A program made the translations under genes and the position numbers. From DATFYM01 sp035315065 (lineage in GTDB: Bacteria > Acidobacteriota > Terriglobia > UBA7540), in NCBI GenBank assembly GCA_035315065.1, contig DATFYM010000063.1:1-25428 (forward strand): DNA of 25,428 nt, written 5' to 3'. The notes beneath the pieces were generated by a model that did no database searches, was not told where the DNA came from, and saw nothing but the letters and a program-made list of their open reading frames with translations. This document shows, piece by piece, positions 7,677 through 15,867 of this stretch (its first letter is position 1; the number at the start of each line of letters is the position of its first letter).

Positions 7677-7708
7677 GTGATCGGGTGATTGAGCGATTGC
7701 GTGATTGG
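7671..7708 (+). repeat. 8-nt direct repeat array at the 3' end of the VOC gene
   Basis: Four consecutive 8-mers, GTGATCGG, GTGATTGA, GCGATTGC and GTGATTGG, occupy 7677-7708. A related half-unit GATTGA just before them supplies the VOC stop codon. It resembles the heptamer arrays of this window but has period 8. I see no complementary arm. Confidence 0.75.
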
Positions 7709-7994
7709 AGCCGTAACCTTGGTGAGTGGTGCAATGGCAAGCCAACCCGAGATTCTGAGAGAGCGTTCTGTCAGCGAAATTATTCAAAAACCCTCATTTT
7801 TATGGCGCATAGCCTCCACTAACGCCACCAAAGCAACACTTGAAACTTGGTTTATGGCTGACGTATGATTGCCGCCCGAGCGAGGTAGCGAGGGGTAGCG
7901 AAACTCAAGGTCCAGATTCTGCACGCTGGAGAACACGGGCGGATGACAGGTTTCCGCGATTTTCGAATTTCGATGTGACCGCAAGGAGAGCGCG
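7709..7994. other. Intergenic region upstream of the amidohydrolase cluster
   Basis: No convincing gene is seen here. It contains a promoter candidate (7840-7869), a short direct duplication GCGAGGTAGCGAGGGGTAGCG near 7877-7899, and an AT-rich stretch around 7790-7805. Confidence 0.5.
7840..7869 (+). promoter_or_regulatory. Candidate sigma-70 promoter for the amidohydrolase operon
   Basis: TTGAAA at 7840-7845 and TATGAT at 7864-7869 are separated by 18 bases, each one or two mismatches from consensus. A start near 7876 would give a leader of about 120 bases before the ATG at 7995. Confidence 0.5.
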
Positions 7995-9731
7995 ATGGTC
8001 AGTTTCGAGACGACGATGATTAGAGGTGGGATCGCCAGGTTTTCGAGGGCGTTGCTAATGGCGGCGCTGGCGGTCGGCGCGGCGGGCGCGGCCCGGGCTG
8101 AGGAGCCGCGCTACTTCGCCATTCGCAACGCCCGCATCGTGCCGGTCTCCGGACCAGAGATCAAGAGCGGGACGGTGGTAGTCGCCAAAGGCCTGATCGT
8201 GGCCGTGGGCGAGAAGGTGACGATTCCGCCGGAAGCCTGGGTGATCGAAGGACGCGGCCTGACGGTATACCCCGGCTTCATCGACGCGCTCAGCGACCTC
8301 GGACTTGGGGCCCCTGCGCCGCCGGGTCCGGGCGGTGGTGGCGGAGGCCCCGGACCGGTCCGCGTTCAGGCGCCAGCGCAGCCAGTCTTACAGGGTCCGC
8401 AGGACCGGCCGGCCACGACTCCGTGGGTGAATGCTGCCGACGAACTCAAGCCCGACGACAAGCGCTTGGAAACGTGGCGCAATGCGGGTTTCACTTCCGC
8501 CTTGGCCACTCCCCTGACGGGCATTTTCGCGGGGCAGGGGGCGCTGGTGAACCTGGCCGGAGATCGGGTCGGCGAGATGGTGGTGGCCGCGCCCGCCGCG
8601 CTCCTGGTGACGCTGCGGCCAATGCAAGGCTTTGGGAGTTTCCCTGACTCGCTGATGGGCGTGGTCTCCTACGTGCGCCAGGTGTATCTGGACGCCAACT
8701 GGTATCACCAGGCGGAGGACGTTTACAGCGCGCACCCGCAGGGACTGGAGCGTCCCGCTTATGACCGCACCGAGATCGTGATCGACGAAGCGTTGCGCGC
8801 CGGGCGCCCGGTGCTTCTGCCCGCCAACACCGCCCAGGAAGTGCACCGGGCGCTGGTGCTGGCGGATCGAATCGGAACGCGCGCGGTGATCTACGGCGGC
8901 CAGCAGGGCTATGCTGCCGCCGATGAACTGGCGGCGGCAAGGGTCCCGGTGCTGGTGAATCTGAAGTGGCCTGAGAAGGAGAAGGATTCCGATCCCGAAG
9001 CGGAGGAGCCGCTGCGCGAGTTGCGGTTCCGCGATCGCGCGCCTTCGTCGCCGGCGGCACTGCAAAAGGCGGGCGTGAGGTTCGCTTTCTATCTCGAAGG
9101 CACGGGCTCGCCCAAGGACGCGCTGAAGAACGCCAAGAAGGCCATCGACGCCGGCCTCGCGTCGGACGCCGCCTTGCGCGCTTTCACCCTCAGCGCGGCG
9201 GAGATCCTGGGTGTGGGCGACCGATTGGGCTCCATCGAGCCAGGAAAAATCGCCAACCTGGTTGTAGCGGACGGCGACCTGTTCAACGAGAAAACCAAGG
9301 TGAAGATGACCTTCGTCGACGGCCGCCGCTACGAAGTGCACGCGCCCAGCCGTCCCACCGAGCCGCCTACGATCAAGTTGACAGGCAAGTGGAAGCTCAC
9401 GGTGGACTCGCCACACGGGACGCAGGAAGCCACCGCCGACCTGACAATGGCGCCGGACGGCACGCTGAACGGATCGCTCACCGGAGTCTCAGGCGAGATC
9501 ATGGCCTCGATGGGCACCGTCTCCATTTCCGACGGCTGGGTGAGCGGCGGCAAGTTCAGCTTCACCGTCAGCCTGACGGTCGAAGGCAATCCGATGGATG
9601 TGACTTTCAGCGGCACGCTGGAAGGCGACCAGATGAAGGGTACGGCGAGCGGCGGCGGGATCTCGGTGGATTTCACGGGCGTGCATCCGAACGGAACCGG
9701 CGCCGTGGCCGCTGATCGGGAGGTGGATTAA
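7995..9731 (+). CDS. Exported amidohydrolase-like protein lacking the metal-binding residues
   Basis: This 578-residue protein has the overall layout of imidazolonepropionase-type amidohydrolases: a signal peptide ending near AARA/EEP, a beta-sandwich start (NARIVPVSGPEIKSGTVVV), a barrel, and the returning end DRLGSIEPGKIANLVVADGD. The key HxH that should follow PGFID is replaced by ALSD (Leu99, Asp101). The later ligand positions are also gone (LLPAN, IYGGQ and FYLEG where the neighbour has HVHC, FQHV and NSDDA). It is therefore predicted to be catalytically dead as a metallohydrolase. A Gly/Pro-rich linker lies at about residues 106-140. A separate beta-rich domain of about 110 residues follows from about 459. 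The ATG at 7995 has AAGGAGA at good spacing. The next gene starts directly after the stop, so the two are coupled. Confidence 0.85.
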   Translation: MVSFETTMIRGGIARFSRALLMAALAVGAAGAARAEEPRYFAIRNARIVPVSGPEIKSGTVVVAKGLIVAVGEKVTIPPEAWVIEGRGLTVYPGFIDALSDLGLGAPAPPGPGGGGGGPGPVRVQAPAQPVLQGPQDRPATTPWVNAADELKPDDKRLETWRNAGFTSALATPLTGIFAGQGALVNLAGDRVGEMVVAAPAALLVTLRPMQGFGSFPDSLMGVVSYVRQVYLDANWYHQAEDVYSAHPQGLERPAYDRTEIVIDEALRAGRPVLLPANTAQEVHRALVLADRIGTRAVIYGGQQGYAAADELAAARVPVLVNLKWPEKEKDSDPEAEEPLRELRFRDRAPSSPAALQKAGVRFAFYLEGTGSPKDALKNAKKAIDAGLASDAALRAFTLSAAEILGVGDRLGSIEPGKIANLVVADGDLFNEKTKVKMTFVDGRRYEVHAPSRPTEPPTIKLTGKWKLTVDSPHGTQEATADLTMAPDGTLNGSLTGVSGEIMASMGTVSISDGWVSGGKFSFTVSLTVEGNPMDVTFSGTLEGDQMKGTASGGGISVDFTGVHPNGTGAVAADREVD

Positions 9732-11216
9732 ATGAAGCCTTTGGAGTGCGGCAGCTTGCTGCCGCTTTTGCGTGCGACCCACGGTGAGCTGCGATCAAAA
9801 CGACGAAAAGAAAGCGGCAGCAAGCTGCCGCACTCCATAGCGGTGCTGGTCCTGCTGGCGGTGTGTGCGGTGCGAGTGCAGGCCGCCGAGGTGACGCTGA
9901 TCAAGAACGCCACCATCCTCACCGTCACCAAAGGCACGATTGAAAACGGCGATGTCCTGATCCGCGACGGCAAGATTGCCGAAGTGGGCAAGGGCCTCAC
10001 GGCCCCCGAGGGCGCCAAGGTGATCGATGCCACGAGCCAGTACGTGATGCCGGGCATCATTGATTGCCACTCGCACATCGCCGTGGCAGGCAGCGTGAAC
10101 GAGGGCAGCATCAGCGTGTCGTCCATGGCGAATATCGCCGACGTGCTGAACCCCGAGGACATTGATATCTACCGCGATCTCGCGGGCGGGGTCACCGCGG
10201 CCAACGTGCTGCACGGCAGCGCCAATGCCATCGGCGGGCAGACCCAGGTGATCAAGCTGCGCTGGGGTAAGCCAGCCAAGGACCTGCCGTTTGAGGGCGC
10301 GCTGCCGGGCATCAAGTTCGCCCTGGGCGAGAATCCCAAGCGTTCGGGGTTCAGTATTCCCGGTGCGGCGCGCCGCTATCCGGCTACGCGCATGGGCGTG
10401 ATGGACGTGTACCGGGAAGCCTTCAGCGAGGCCCTGGACTACAAGAAAGCGTGGGACGATTACAATCGCCGGAAAGCCGCGGGCGAGCCGAACCTGATTC
10501 CTCCCCGGCGCGACCTCAAACTGGAGCCGCTGCTGGAGGTCCTGGAAGGGAAGCGTCTGGTGCACGTCCACTGCTATCGCGAGGATGAGATTCTGCAAAT
10601 GATCCGCGTGGCCGAGGAGTTCAACTTCAAGGTCGCCACCTTCCAGCATGTGCTCGAGGGCTACAAGGTGGCGGATGAGATCGCCAAGCACGGCGCGGGC
10701 GGGTCCACTTTTTCCGACTGGTGGGCTTACAAGATGGAAGCCTACGACGCGATTCCTTACAACGCGGCGTTGATGACCGCACGCGGCGTCGTGGTTTCCG
10801 TCAACTCCGACGACGCCTCGGAGGCCACGCACCTGAACCAGGAAGCGGCCAAGAGCATGAAGTGGGGCGGCCTCTCGCACGACGAGGCGCTGAAACTGGT
10901 GACGCTGAACCCGGCCATCCAGTTGCACCTCGCCGACCGCGTGGGCTCGATCGAGACGGGTAAAGACGCGGACATCGCTATCTACGACAAAGACCCGCTC
11001 AGCGTCTACGCCGTGGCGCAGAAGGTGCTCATCGACGGGCAGGTCTATTTCGACCGCCAGCAGGACATTGCGCATCGCGCCGACCTGGAAAAGGAAAAGA
11101 AAGCGCTGATGGAAAAGGAAAAGAAGGCGGCCGAGGCGGCGAAGAAGCCGGAAGGTCCGAAAGGAACCGCGCGGAAGCCAGGACCGGCAGCGCCGCCCAA
11201 GCCACCGGGCGTCTAA
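9732..11216 (+). CDS. Exported amidohydrolase (imidazolonepropionase-like), metal site intact
   Basis: A periplasmic or secreted metal-dependent amidohydrolase. The ligand set is complete: HSH after PGIIDC (His113, His115), His278/His280 in HVHCYRED, His306 in FQHVLEG, and Asp360 in VNSDDA. The ending DRVGSIETGKDADIAIYD is typical. The likely substrate class is cyclic imides, amides or small peptides, but it cannot be specified. The ATG at 9732 directly follows the upstream stop and has GGGAGGTGG 6-14 bases before it. Residues about 4-36 are encoded by an inserted 96-bp palindrome, and the hydrophobic part of the signal peptide (IAVLVLLAVCAVRVQA) comes after it. The C-terminus is a Lys/Glu then Pro-rich tail. 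It is the central, active member of a three-gene cluster. Confidence 0.9.
   Translation: MKPLECGSLLPLLRATHGELRSKRRKESGSKLPHSIAVLVLLAVCAVRVQAAEVTLIKNATILTVTKGTIENGDVLIRDGKIAEVGKGLTAPEGAKVIDATSQYVMPGIIDCHSHIAVAGSVNEGSISVSSMANIADVLNPEDIDIYRDLAGGVTAANVLHGSANAIGGQTQVIKLRWGKPAKDLPFEGALPGIKFALGENPKRSGFSIPGAARRYPATRMGVMDVYREAFSEALDYKKAWDDYNRRKAAGEPNLIPPRRDLKLEPLLEVLEGKRLVHVHCYREDEILQMIRVAEEFNFKVATFQHVLEGYKVADEIAKHGAGGSTFSDWWAYKMEAYDAIPYNAALMTARGVVVSVNSDDASEATHLNQEAAKSMKWGGLSHDEALKLVTLNPAIQLHLADRVGSIETGKDADIAIYDKDPLSVYAVAQKVLIDGQVYFDRQQDIAHRADLEKEKKALMEKEKKAAEAAKKPEGPKGTARKPGPAAPPKPPGV
9742..9837. mobile_element. 96-bp palindromic element inserted in the signal-peptide codons
   Basis: The arms 9742-9768 and 9811-9837 are perfect 27-bp complements, separated by a 42-nt loop. 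Each arm is itself palindromic (GCGGCAGC-TTGCTGCCGC), so the DNA could form a branched cruciform. The insert is in frame (96 bp) and is read as ECGSLLPL...SGSKLPHS. It has the build of a non-autonomous MITE/REP-like element. I see no flanking target duplication that I can be sure of and no transposase in the window. Confidence 0.8.
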
Positions 11217-11220
11217 ACGC

Positions 11221-11313
11221 GCAGGTGGTAGACGGTAGACGGCATAAGGGGAAGAGTTCCTTCATTCCGTCTACCGTCTACCATCTGCCAGTTTTCGAGT
11301 TTCGACTTTCGAG
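11221..11313. repeat. GGTAGAC heptamer hairpin
   Basis: The arms 11221-11242 and 11267-11288 are 22-bp complements with a single G-T mismatch, built from GGTAGAC units, with a 24-nt loop. It begins five bases after the stop of the active amidohydrolase. Just downstream, 11292-11313 carries a short TTTCGAG-TTTCGAC-TTTCGAG array of the AACTCGA dialect, leading into the ribosome site region of the next gene. Confidence 0.85.
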
Positions 11314-11327
11314 AGGTACCGACAAAG

Positions 11328-12668
11328 ATGAAACCCCGACTCATACCCTTTGCAGTGGCGGCAGTCCTGGCCCTCGCGCCCTCGCTTCGCACGCGCGCGG
11401 AGGCCGAAGCGAGCGCGTCATCCCCAACCCACGTCTATGCCATTCGCGGCGCCAAGGTGGTGACACTGGCCGGGCCGCCGGTGGAGAACGGCACGGTGGT
11501 GATCCGCGACGGCAAGATCGCCGCGGTTGGCGCCAGAGTGGATGTGCCCGCGGACGCCCAGGTGATCGACGGCAAGGGTCTCGAGGTCTATCCCGGCCTC
11601 TTCGACGCCATCACTGACCTGGGCTTGACGGAAGTTGAAGCCGTGAATGCTACCGTAGATACCACCGATGTCGGCACTTACAACCCGCAGTTGGTGGCGA
11701 TGACGGCCGTTCATCCGGCGAGCGAGTTGATTCCGGTGGCGCGCGCCAACGGCATCACCCATGCGCTTGCGGCACCTCTCAGCGGGGGTGGATTCGGTGG
11801 AGGCGGCGCGGTGATCTCCGGACAGGCTTCGGCCATTCATCTCGCCGGCTGGACCATCGAGGACATGCTCATCCGCCGCTCGGTGGCCATGGTGGTGAGC
11901 TGGCCGACGATGCAGACCCGGACCTTCGATTTTTCCACGTTCAGCGTCAGGGAGCGCCCCTACACCGAAGTAAAGCAGGAGTACGACAAGCGGATCAACG
12001 AACTGGAGGACTTGATCGGGCGGGCGCGACATTACGCCCAAGTGATGGACAAAGGCTCGGTGGCGAACTACGATCGTGACCTTAAACTCGAGGCCTTGGC
12101 GCCGGTGGTGCGAGGCCAATTGCCGCTGCTGGTGATGGCGGAGGGCAAGCGCGAGATTCGCAGTGCCGTCGAGTTCTGCGACAAACAGAAGCTTAAGATG
12201 ATTCTGGCAGGCGGCTCGGAATCATACAAGGTAAAGGACCTGCTGGCCGCCAAACACATTCCGGTGATCCTGGGACGAACGCAAGAGTTGCCCGAGGATG
12301 AGGACGCGTCCTACGATCAGTCGTACGTCACGCCCAGCCAACTCGCCGCCGCCGGCATCAAGATCGCTTTCGCCAGCTTCAACGCCTCCTTCGCGCGCCG
12401 CCTTCCCTACCAGGCTGCCAATTGCGTGCCCTACGGCCTGCCTTACGAGGAAGCGTTAAAGGCCGTGACCCTTTATCCGGCGCAAATCCTCGGTCTCGCC
12501 GACCAGCTTGGCACCATCGAGCCGGGCAAGATGGCTGACGTCATCGTCACCGACGGCGATCCCCTCGCGATTCCGACGCAAGTCCGCTATCTCTTCATTA
12601 ATGGTGAATTGACTTCCACGGATAACAAGCATCTCCGGCTTTACGAGAAATACCGCCGACGCCCCTAA
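11328..12668 (+). CDS. Exported amidohydrolase-like protein lacking the metal-binding residues (second)
   Basis: A 446-residue paralogue in the same cluster. A signal peptide (MKPRLIPFAVAAVLALAPSL...RAEA) is followed by the standard N-terminal amidohydrolase strands (YAIRGAKVVTLAGPPVENGTVVIRDGKIAAVG). The HxH motif is missing: PGLFD is followed by AITDLGL (Ile95, Asp97), the same replacement pattern as in the first gene (ALSDLGL). The other ligand positions are also lost (VMAEG, LAGGS, FASFN). The ending DQLGTIEPGKMADVIVTDGDPL is intact. Both inactive copies keep the fold, with no stop codons or frameshifts, so they are maintained proteins rather than pseudogenes. A structural or regulatory partner role for the active middle enzyme is inference. 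The start is ATG at 11328 with GAGAGG about 12 bases upstream. Confidence 0.85.
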   Translation: MKPRLIPFAVAAVLALAPSLRTRAEAEASASSPTHVYAIRGAKVVTLAGPPVENGTVVIRDGKIAAVGARVDVPADAQVIDGKGLEVYPGLFDAITDLGLTEVEAVNATVDTTDVGTYNPQLVAMTAVHPASELIPVARANGITHALAAPLSGGGFGGGGAVISGQASAIHLAGWTIEDMLIRRSVAMVVSWPTMQTRTFDFSTFSVRERPYTEVKQEYDKRINELEDLIGRARHYAQVMDKGSVANYDRDLKLEALAPVVRGQLPLLVMAEGKREIRSAVEFCDKQKLKMILAGGSESYKVKDLLAAKHIPVILGRTQELPEDEDASYDQSYVTPSQLAAAGIKIAFASFNASFARRLPYQAANCVPYGLPYEEALKAVTLYPAQILGLADQLGTIEPGKMADVIVTDGDPLAIPTQVRYLFINGELTSTDNKHLRLYEKYRRRP

Positions 12669-12672
12669 CAGA

Positions 12673-12800
12673 CAGTGGCTAGTGGTTAGTGGCTAGTGGC
12701 TAGGGAAGACAAACGTATGCACCGGTCCCCGTGTGTTTTTCGTCATCCGCGTCTGCGAATCTCTCTTCACTAGCTGCTAGCCACTAGCCACTGACCACTG
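12673..12800. repeat. GGCTAGT heptamer hairpin
   Basis: The left arm, 12673-12703 (AGTGGCT-AGTGGTT-AGTGGCT-AGTGGCT), faces an imperfect complement at 12770-12800, with about five mismatches over 31 bases, several of them wobble-compatible. It begins four bases after the stop of the third amidohydrolase and ends about 30 bases before smpB. The same unit contains the kdsB stop at 2951-2977. Confidence 0.85.
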
Positions 12801-12833
12801 CTCTCCTGTGATACGATCAATCCGTAGGAGCGT

Positions 12834-13319
12834 ATGGCCGCCAACAAATCCGAGCCGCGGGAGAGGGACTTTGCTGTGAACCGGTCGGCGCGCCACTACT
12901 ACCACCTCTTTGAGAAATTCGAAGCGGGCGTCGAGCTGACGGGCACTGAGGTGAAGGCGGTGCGCGATGGCAAGGCCGGCCTGAAAGACGCTTACGCGCA
13001 GGTGAAGAATGACGAGGTTTGGCTGCTCGATTGCCACATCGGCGCGTACACGGCGGGCAGCACTCGACACCACGAGGCATTGCGCCCGCGTCGCCTGCTG
13101 CTGAAGCGCGCGGAAATCGATAAACTGTACGGCCGCACCGAAGAGAAGGGATTTACCCTTATCCCGACACGGCTCTATCCCAAGAAGAACCTGATCAAGT
13201 GCGAGATCGCGCTCGCCAAGGGCAAAACCACCTGGGACCAGCGCGAGACCATCCGGCGGCGCACCGTCGACCGCGAAGTGGCGCAGGACATCCGGGAACA
13301 TCAGCGGCGCCACCGATGA
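12834..13319 (+). CDS. smpB: SsrA-binding protein SmpB
   Basis: SmpB carries tmRNA to stalled ribosomes in trans-translation. The 161-residue protein has the conserved beta-barrel signatures: NRSARHYYHLFEKFEAGVELTGTEVKAVR at the N-terminus, NPNHxx-equivalent YTAGSTRHHEALRPRRLLLKRAEIDKL in the middle, and the LIPTRLYPKKNLIKCEIALAKGK strand. The C-terminal tail that reads the empty decoding site is KTTWDQRETIRRRTVDREVAQ, basic as expected. The start ATG at 12834 follows TAGGAG at good spacing. The stop is followed at once by a GATGAAT direct array and then pepA. No tmRNA gene is visible in the window. Confidence 0.96.
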   Translation: MAANKSEPRERDFAVNRSARHYYHLFEKFEAGVELTGTEVKAVRDGKAGLKDAYAQVKNDEVWLLDCHIGAYTAGSTRHHEALRPRRLLLKRAEIDKLYGRTEEKGFTLIPTRLYPKKNLIKCEIALAKGKTTWDQRETIRRRTVDREVAQDIREHQRRHR

Positions 13320-13321
13320 AG

Positions 13322-13353
<32 letters not shown>

Positions 13354-13375
13354 GAAGAGAAGAGAGGAAAGCCGA

Positions 13376-14893
13376 GTGAAAATAGATTTCCGCGACGATC
13401 CGACACCCCAAATTCCAGCGGCGGCGCTGGTGGCGGTCAGTTTCGAGGGTAGCCCGACGGCGAGTGGCACGGTGGAGCAATTGCCAGCCGAGACGCGCGC
13501 CATGATTGCGGACCTCGAGACGGCGGAGTTTTCCGCCAAGTCCTACCAGTGTGTGCTGTTGCAGAAGCCCGCCGGCCTCGCCGCGCGCCGGTTGCTGGTG
13601 GTGGGGGCGGGAAAGCCGGAGAAGGTCGACGCCAACCAACTGCGACGCGTGGCCGGCACGGCGGTGCGGTACCTGCGCGCCCGAGGCATCCACGAAGTGA
13701 CGTGGCTGCTTCACCGCGGTGTGGCATCGGGGCTGGCCGAAGGGGCGGTGCAAGCGATCGTGGAGGGCGCAATCCTTGCCGACTACGACGCCGACCGTTA
13801 TCGCAGCGAGCGCGACGCCGAGAAGCGGATTGATCGGCTGGACCTCGCCACTGACGGCGTCGGTGCGAGCGAGGCCCTGCGGGCGGCAGCGGAGCGCGGC
13901 CGTATCATCGCCGAAGCCGCTAACTTCACACGCGACCTGGTGAACGAGCCCTCGAACCTGATGACTCCCACCCTGCTTGCCGAGCAGGCCCAGTCTATGG
14001 CGGTGCGCTTCGGGCTCGAGTGCCAAGTGCTGGGTCCGGAGGAGATCCGCGCGCTCAAGATGGGCGCCTTCTGGGGAGTGGCCCAGGGCAGCGACGAGCC
14101 GCCGCGATTGATCGTGCTGCGGTACGCGCCCGAAGGCTCGCCCATTGAGCCTGTAGTTGGGCCTGTGATTGGTCCAGTAATAGGCTTGGTGGGGAAGGGA
14201 ATCACGTTCGATACCGGCGGCATTTCCATTAAGCCCGCCGCCGACATGCACGAGATGAAGACCGACATGGCGGGCGGCGCCGCCATGCTCGGCGTGATGC
14301 GCGCCATCGCCCAACTCAAGCCCCAGGTGCGCGTGCTCGCGGTGGTGCCGGCGACGGAGAATATGCTCAGCGGCAAGGCCTTTAAGCCCGGCGACGTGGT
14401 TACCTCGATGTCCGGCAAGACGATCGAGATCCTCAATACCGATGCCGAGGGACGCCTGGTGCTTGCCGACGCCATCACCTATGCCAAACAGCAGGGGGCG
14501 ACAGTGGTGATCGACGCCGCCACGCTCACCGGCGCCATCACCATCGCGCTAGGTAATATCACCACGGGCGTCTTCGGCTGGGACAAAGATTGGGTGAACC
14601 GCATCCTGGCGGCGGCTGCGGCCGCCGGCGAGAAGATGTGGCAATTGCCGGTTGATGATGACTACCGCGACCTCTACAAGAGTTCGATCGCCGATCTGGC
14701 CAACACCGGCGGGCGCTACGGCGGCGCCATTACGGCGGCGATGTTTGTGGGTGAGTTCGCCGGCGATACGCCGTGGGTCCATCTCGATATCGCCGGCACG
14801 CGCTGGTCGAATGAGGAGAAACCCTACATGGCCAAAGGCCCCACCGGCCATCCCGTACGGACGTTGGTCCATTTGCTGACTCAGATCTTGTAG
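13376..14893 (+). CDS. pepA: Leucyl aminopeptidase (cytosol aminopeptidase, M17)
   Basis: A cytoplasmic two-metal aminopeptidase that removes N-terminal residues from peptides, 505 residues (E. coli PepA has 503). The metal and catalytic residues are all in place: Lys274 and Asp279 in GKGITFDTGG, Lys286 in ISIKP, Asp297 in KTDMAGG, and Asp356, Glu358 and Arg360 in NTDAEGR. The N-terminal domain (about 1-170) is the variable DNA-binding or regulatory-type domain of the family. The start is GTG at 13376, chosen because GAGAGGAAA precedes it at correct spacing. Oddly, residues 259-270 read PVVGPVIGPVIG, encoded by three 12-nt repeats (14150-14185), in the loop just before the first metal motif. 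A heptamer hairpin starts at the stop codon. Confidence 0.96.
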   Translation: MKIDFRDDPTPQIPAAALVAVSFEGSPTASGTVEQLPAETRAMIADLETAEFSAKSYQCVLLQKPAGLAARRLLVVGAGKPEKVDANQLRRVAGTAVRYLRARGIHEVTWLLHRGVASGLAEGAVQAIVEGAILADYDADRYRSERDAEKRIDRLDLATDGVGASEALRAAAERGRIIAEAANFTRDLVNEPSNLMTPTLLAEQAQSMAVRFGLECQVLGPEEIRALKMGAFWGVAQGSDEPPRLIVLRYAPEGSPIEPVVGPVIGPVIGLVGKGITFDTGGISIKPAADMHEMKTDMAGGAAMLGVMRAIAQLKPQVRVLAVVPATENMLSGKAFKPGDVVTSMSGKTIEILNTDAEGRLVLADAITYAKQQGATVVIDAATLTGAITIALGNITTGVFGWDKDWVNRILAAAAAAGEKMWQLPVDDDYRDLYKSSIADLANTGGRYGGAITAAMFVGEFAGDTPWVHLDIAGTRWSNEEKPYMAKGPTGHPVRTLVHLLTQIL

Positions 14894-15060
14894 GAAGCAG
14901 TCGACAGTCGAAAGTTGAAAGTCGAAAGTTCAAAGTCGAACAAGAACCGTGTTTCTTGCTTGTTTTGAACGACGAACACCGGACGGAAGCCGAGAGAATA
15001 AGGCTATGATACTCTCGACTGTCGACTGTCGACTTTCGACTTTCAACTCTTGACTTCTTC
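14894..15060. repeat. AGTCGAA/AGTTGAA heptamer hairpin
   Basis: The left array (about 14896-14940, CAGTCGA-CAGTCGA-AAGTTGA-AAGTCGA...) faces an imperfect reverse complement at about 15013-15058, sharing an 18-nt core GACTTTCGACTTTCAACT. It starts directly at the pepA TAG. The loop (about 70 nt) holds no recognisable feature. Confidence 0.85.
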
Positions 15061-15100
15061 CGCACAACGTACAACGGCCAAACAACATCTGTTACTTTGG

Positions 15101-15155
15101 GGAACAAGTCCGGTTGCGGCGGTGTCTCTACTAACAGGCGGGTGGTAAACCCGCC
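15101..15155 (+). promoter_or_regulatory. Possible ECF-type promoter and leader hairpin of the sigma factor gene
   Basis: GGAACAA (15101-15107), then 17 bases, then TCTCTA (15125-15130), resembles the GGAAC ... TCT pattern of ECF/RpoE promoters and could indicate autoregulation. Downstream, 15137-15143 and 15149-15155 form a 7-bp stem (GGCGGGT/ACCCGCC, 5-nt loop) in the leader. Confidence 0.35.
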
Positions 15156-15198
15156 GGGTCTTGCAGGGAAACGCGGTAACTGTTATGGTGGGTTTGCC

Positions 15199-15867
15199 AT
15201 GGAGACCCTGCGGTGGTTGGAACTAACGGTCGATCGCGTTGCCCCGGTGACGGAGGAGGCGACGTTGGTGCAGGAGTTACAGGCGGGCTCGGAAGACGCC
15301 TTTGCCTATCTGCTCAGCGTTTATCAGAACCCGGTTTTCAACCTGGTCTGCCACATGGTGGAGAACTCGGCCGATGCCGCCGACGTTCTGCAGGAGGTGT
15401 TCTTGAAAGTCTGCCGGGGCATCCGGCATTTCCACGGCGAGAGCAGCCTGAAGACGTGGATTTACAAAATCGCGGTGCACGAGGCTTCCAACCAACGGCG
15501 TGGCTGGCTACGCCGGCTGCGACGCGAGCCGTTTTCGCTCGAAGACAGGAAGGGCGAGCCGGTGATGTATTCGGCCCAATCACCAGATGAGACTCCTTAC
15601 GAAGCATTGGAGCAAGCCGAACGACGGGAACTAGTTTCACGGGCGTTGGCCAGCCTGTCGCCACCCTACCGGGCGGCGGTGATACTGCGGGAGATGGAGG
15701 GGTTGAGCTACGAGGAAATCGCGCGCGTGCTCGAAGTTGCCGAGGGCACGGTGAAATCGCGCTTGATGCGCGGCCGGGAAATGCTCCGGTCGAAATTGGC
15801 GGGATTGCTAGGTGACAAGTCAAACTCGAAATTCGAAGTTCGAAACTCGAAATTCGAGAATCGATGA
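15199..15867 (+). CDS. ECF-family RNA polymerase sigma factor (RpoE-like)
   Basis: This alternative sigma factor has region 2 at about residues 30-97 (FAYLLSVYQNPVFNLVCHMV, ADVLQEVFLKV, SLKTWIYKIAVHEASNQRR) and region 4 at about 145-203 (LSPPYRAAVILREMEGLSYEEIARVLEVAEGTVKSRLMRGR). The ATG at 15199 gives the normal distance to region 2. The frame is open further upstream, but that part is leader sequence with a hairpin. The membrane zinc-finger protein next door is its likely anti-sigma factor, so the pair probably answers envelope stress. The last 17 residues (DKSNSKFEVRNSKFENR) are a translated heptamer repeat and show a 7-residue repetition NSKFEVR-NSKFENR. The native end was probably near AGLLG. 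Confidence 0.93.
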   Translation: METLRWLELTVDRVAPVTEEATLVQELQAGSEDAFAYLLSVYQNPVFNLVCHMVENSADAADVLQEVFLKVCRGIRHFHGESSLKTWIYKIAVHEASNQRRGWLRRLRREPFSLEDRKGEPVMYSAQSPDETPYEALEQAERRELVSRALASLSPPYRAAVILREMEGLSYEEIARVLEVAEGTVKSRLMRGREMLRSKLAGLLGDKSNSKFEVRNSKFENR

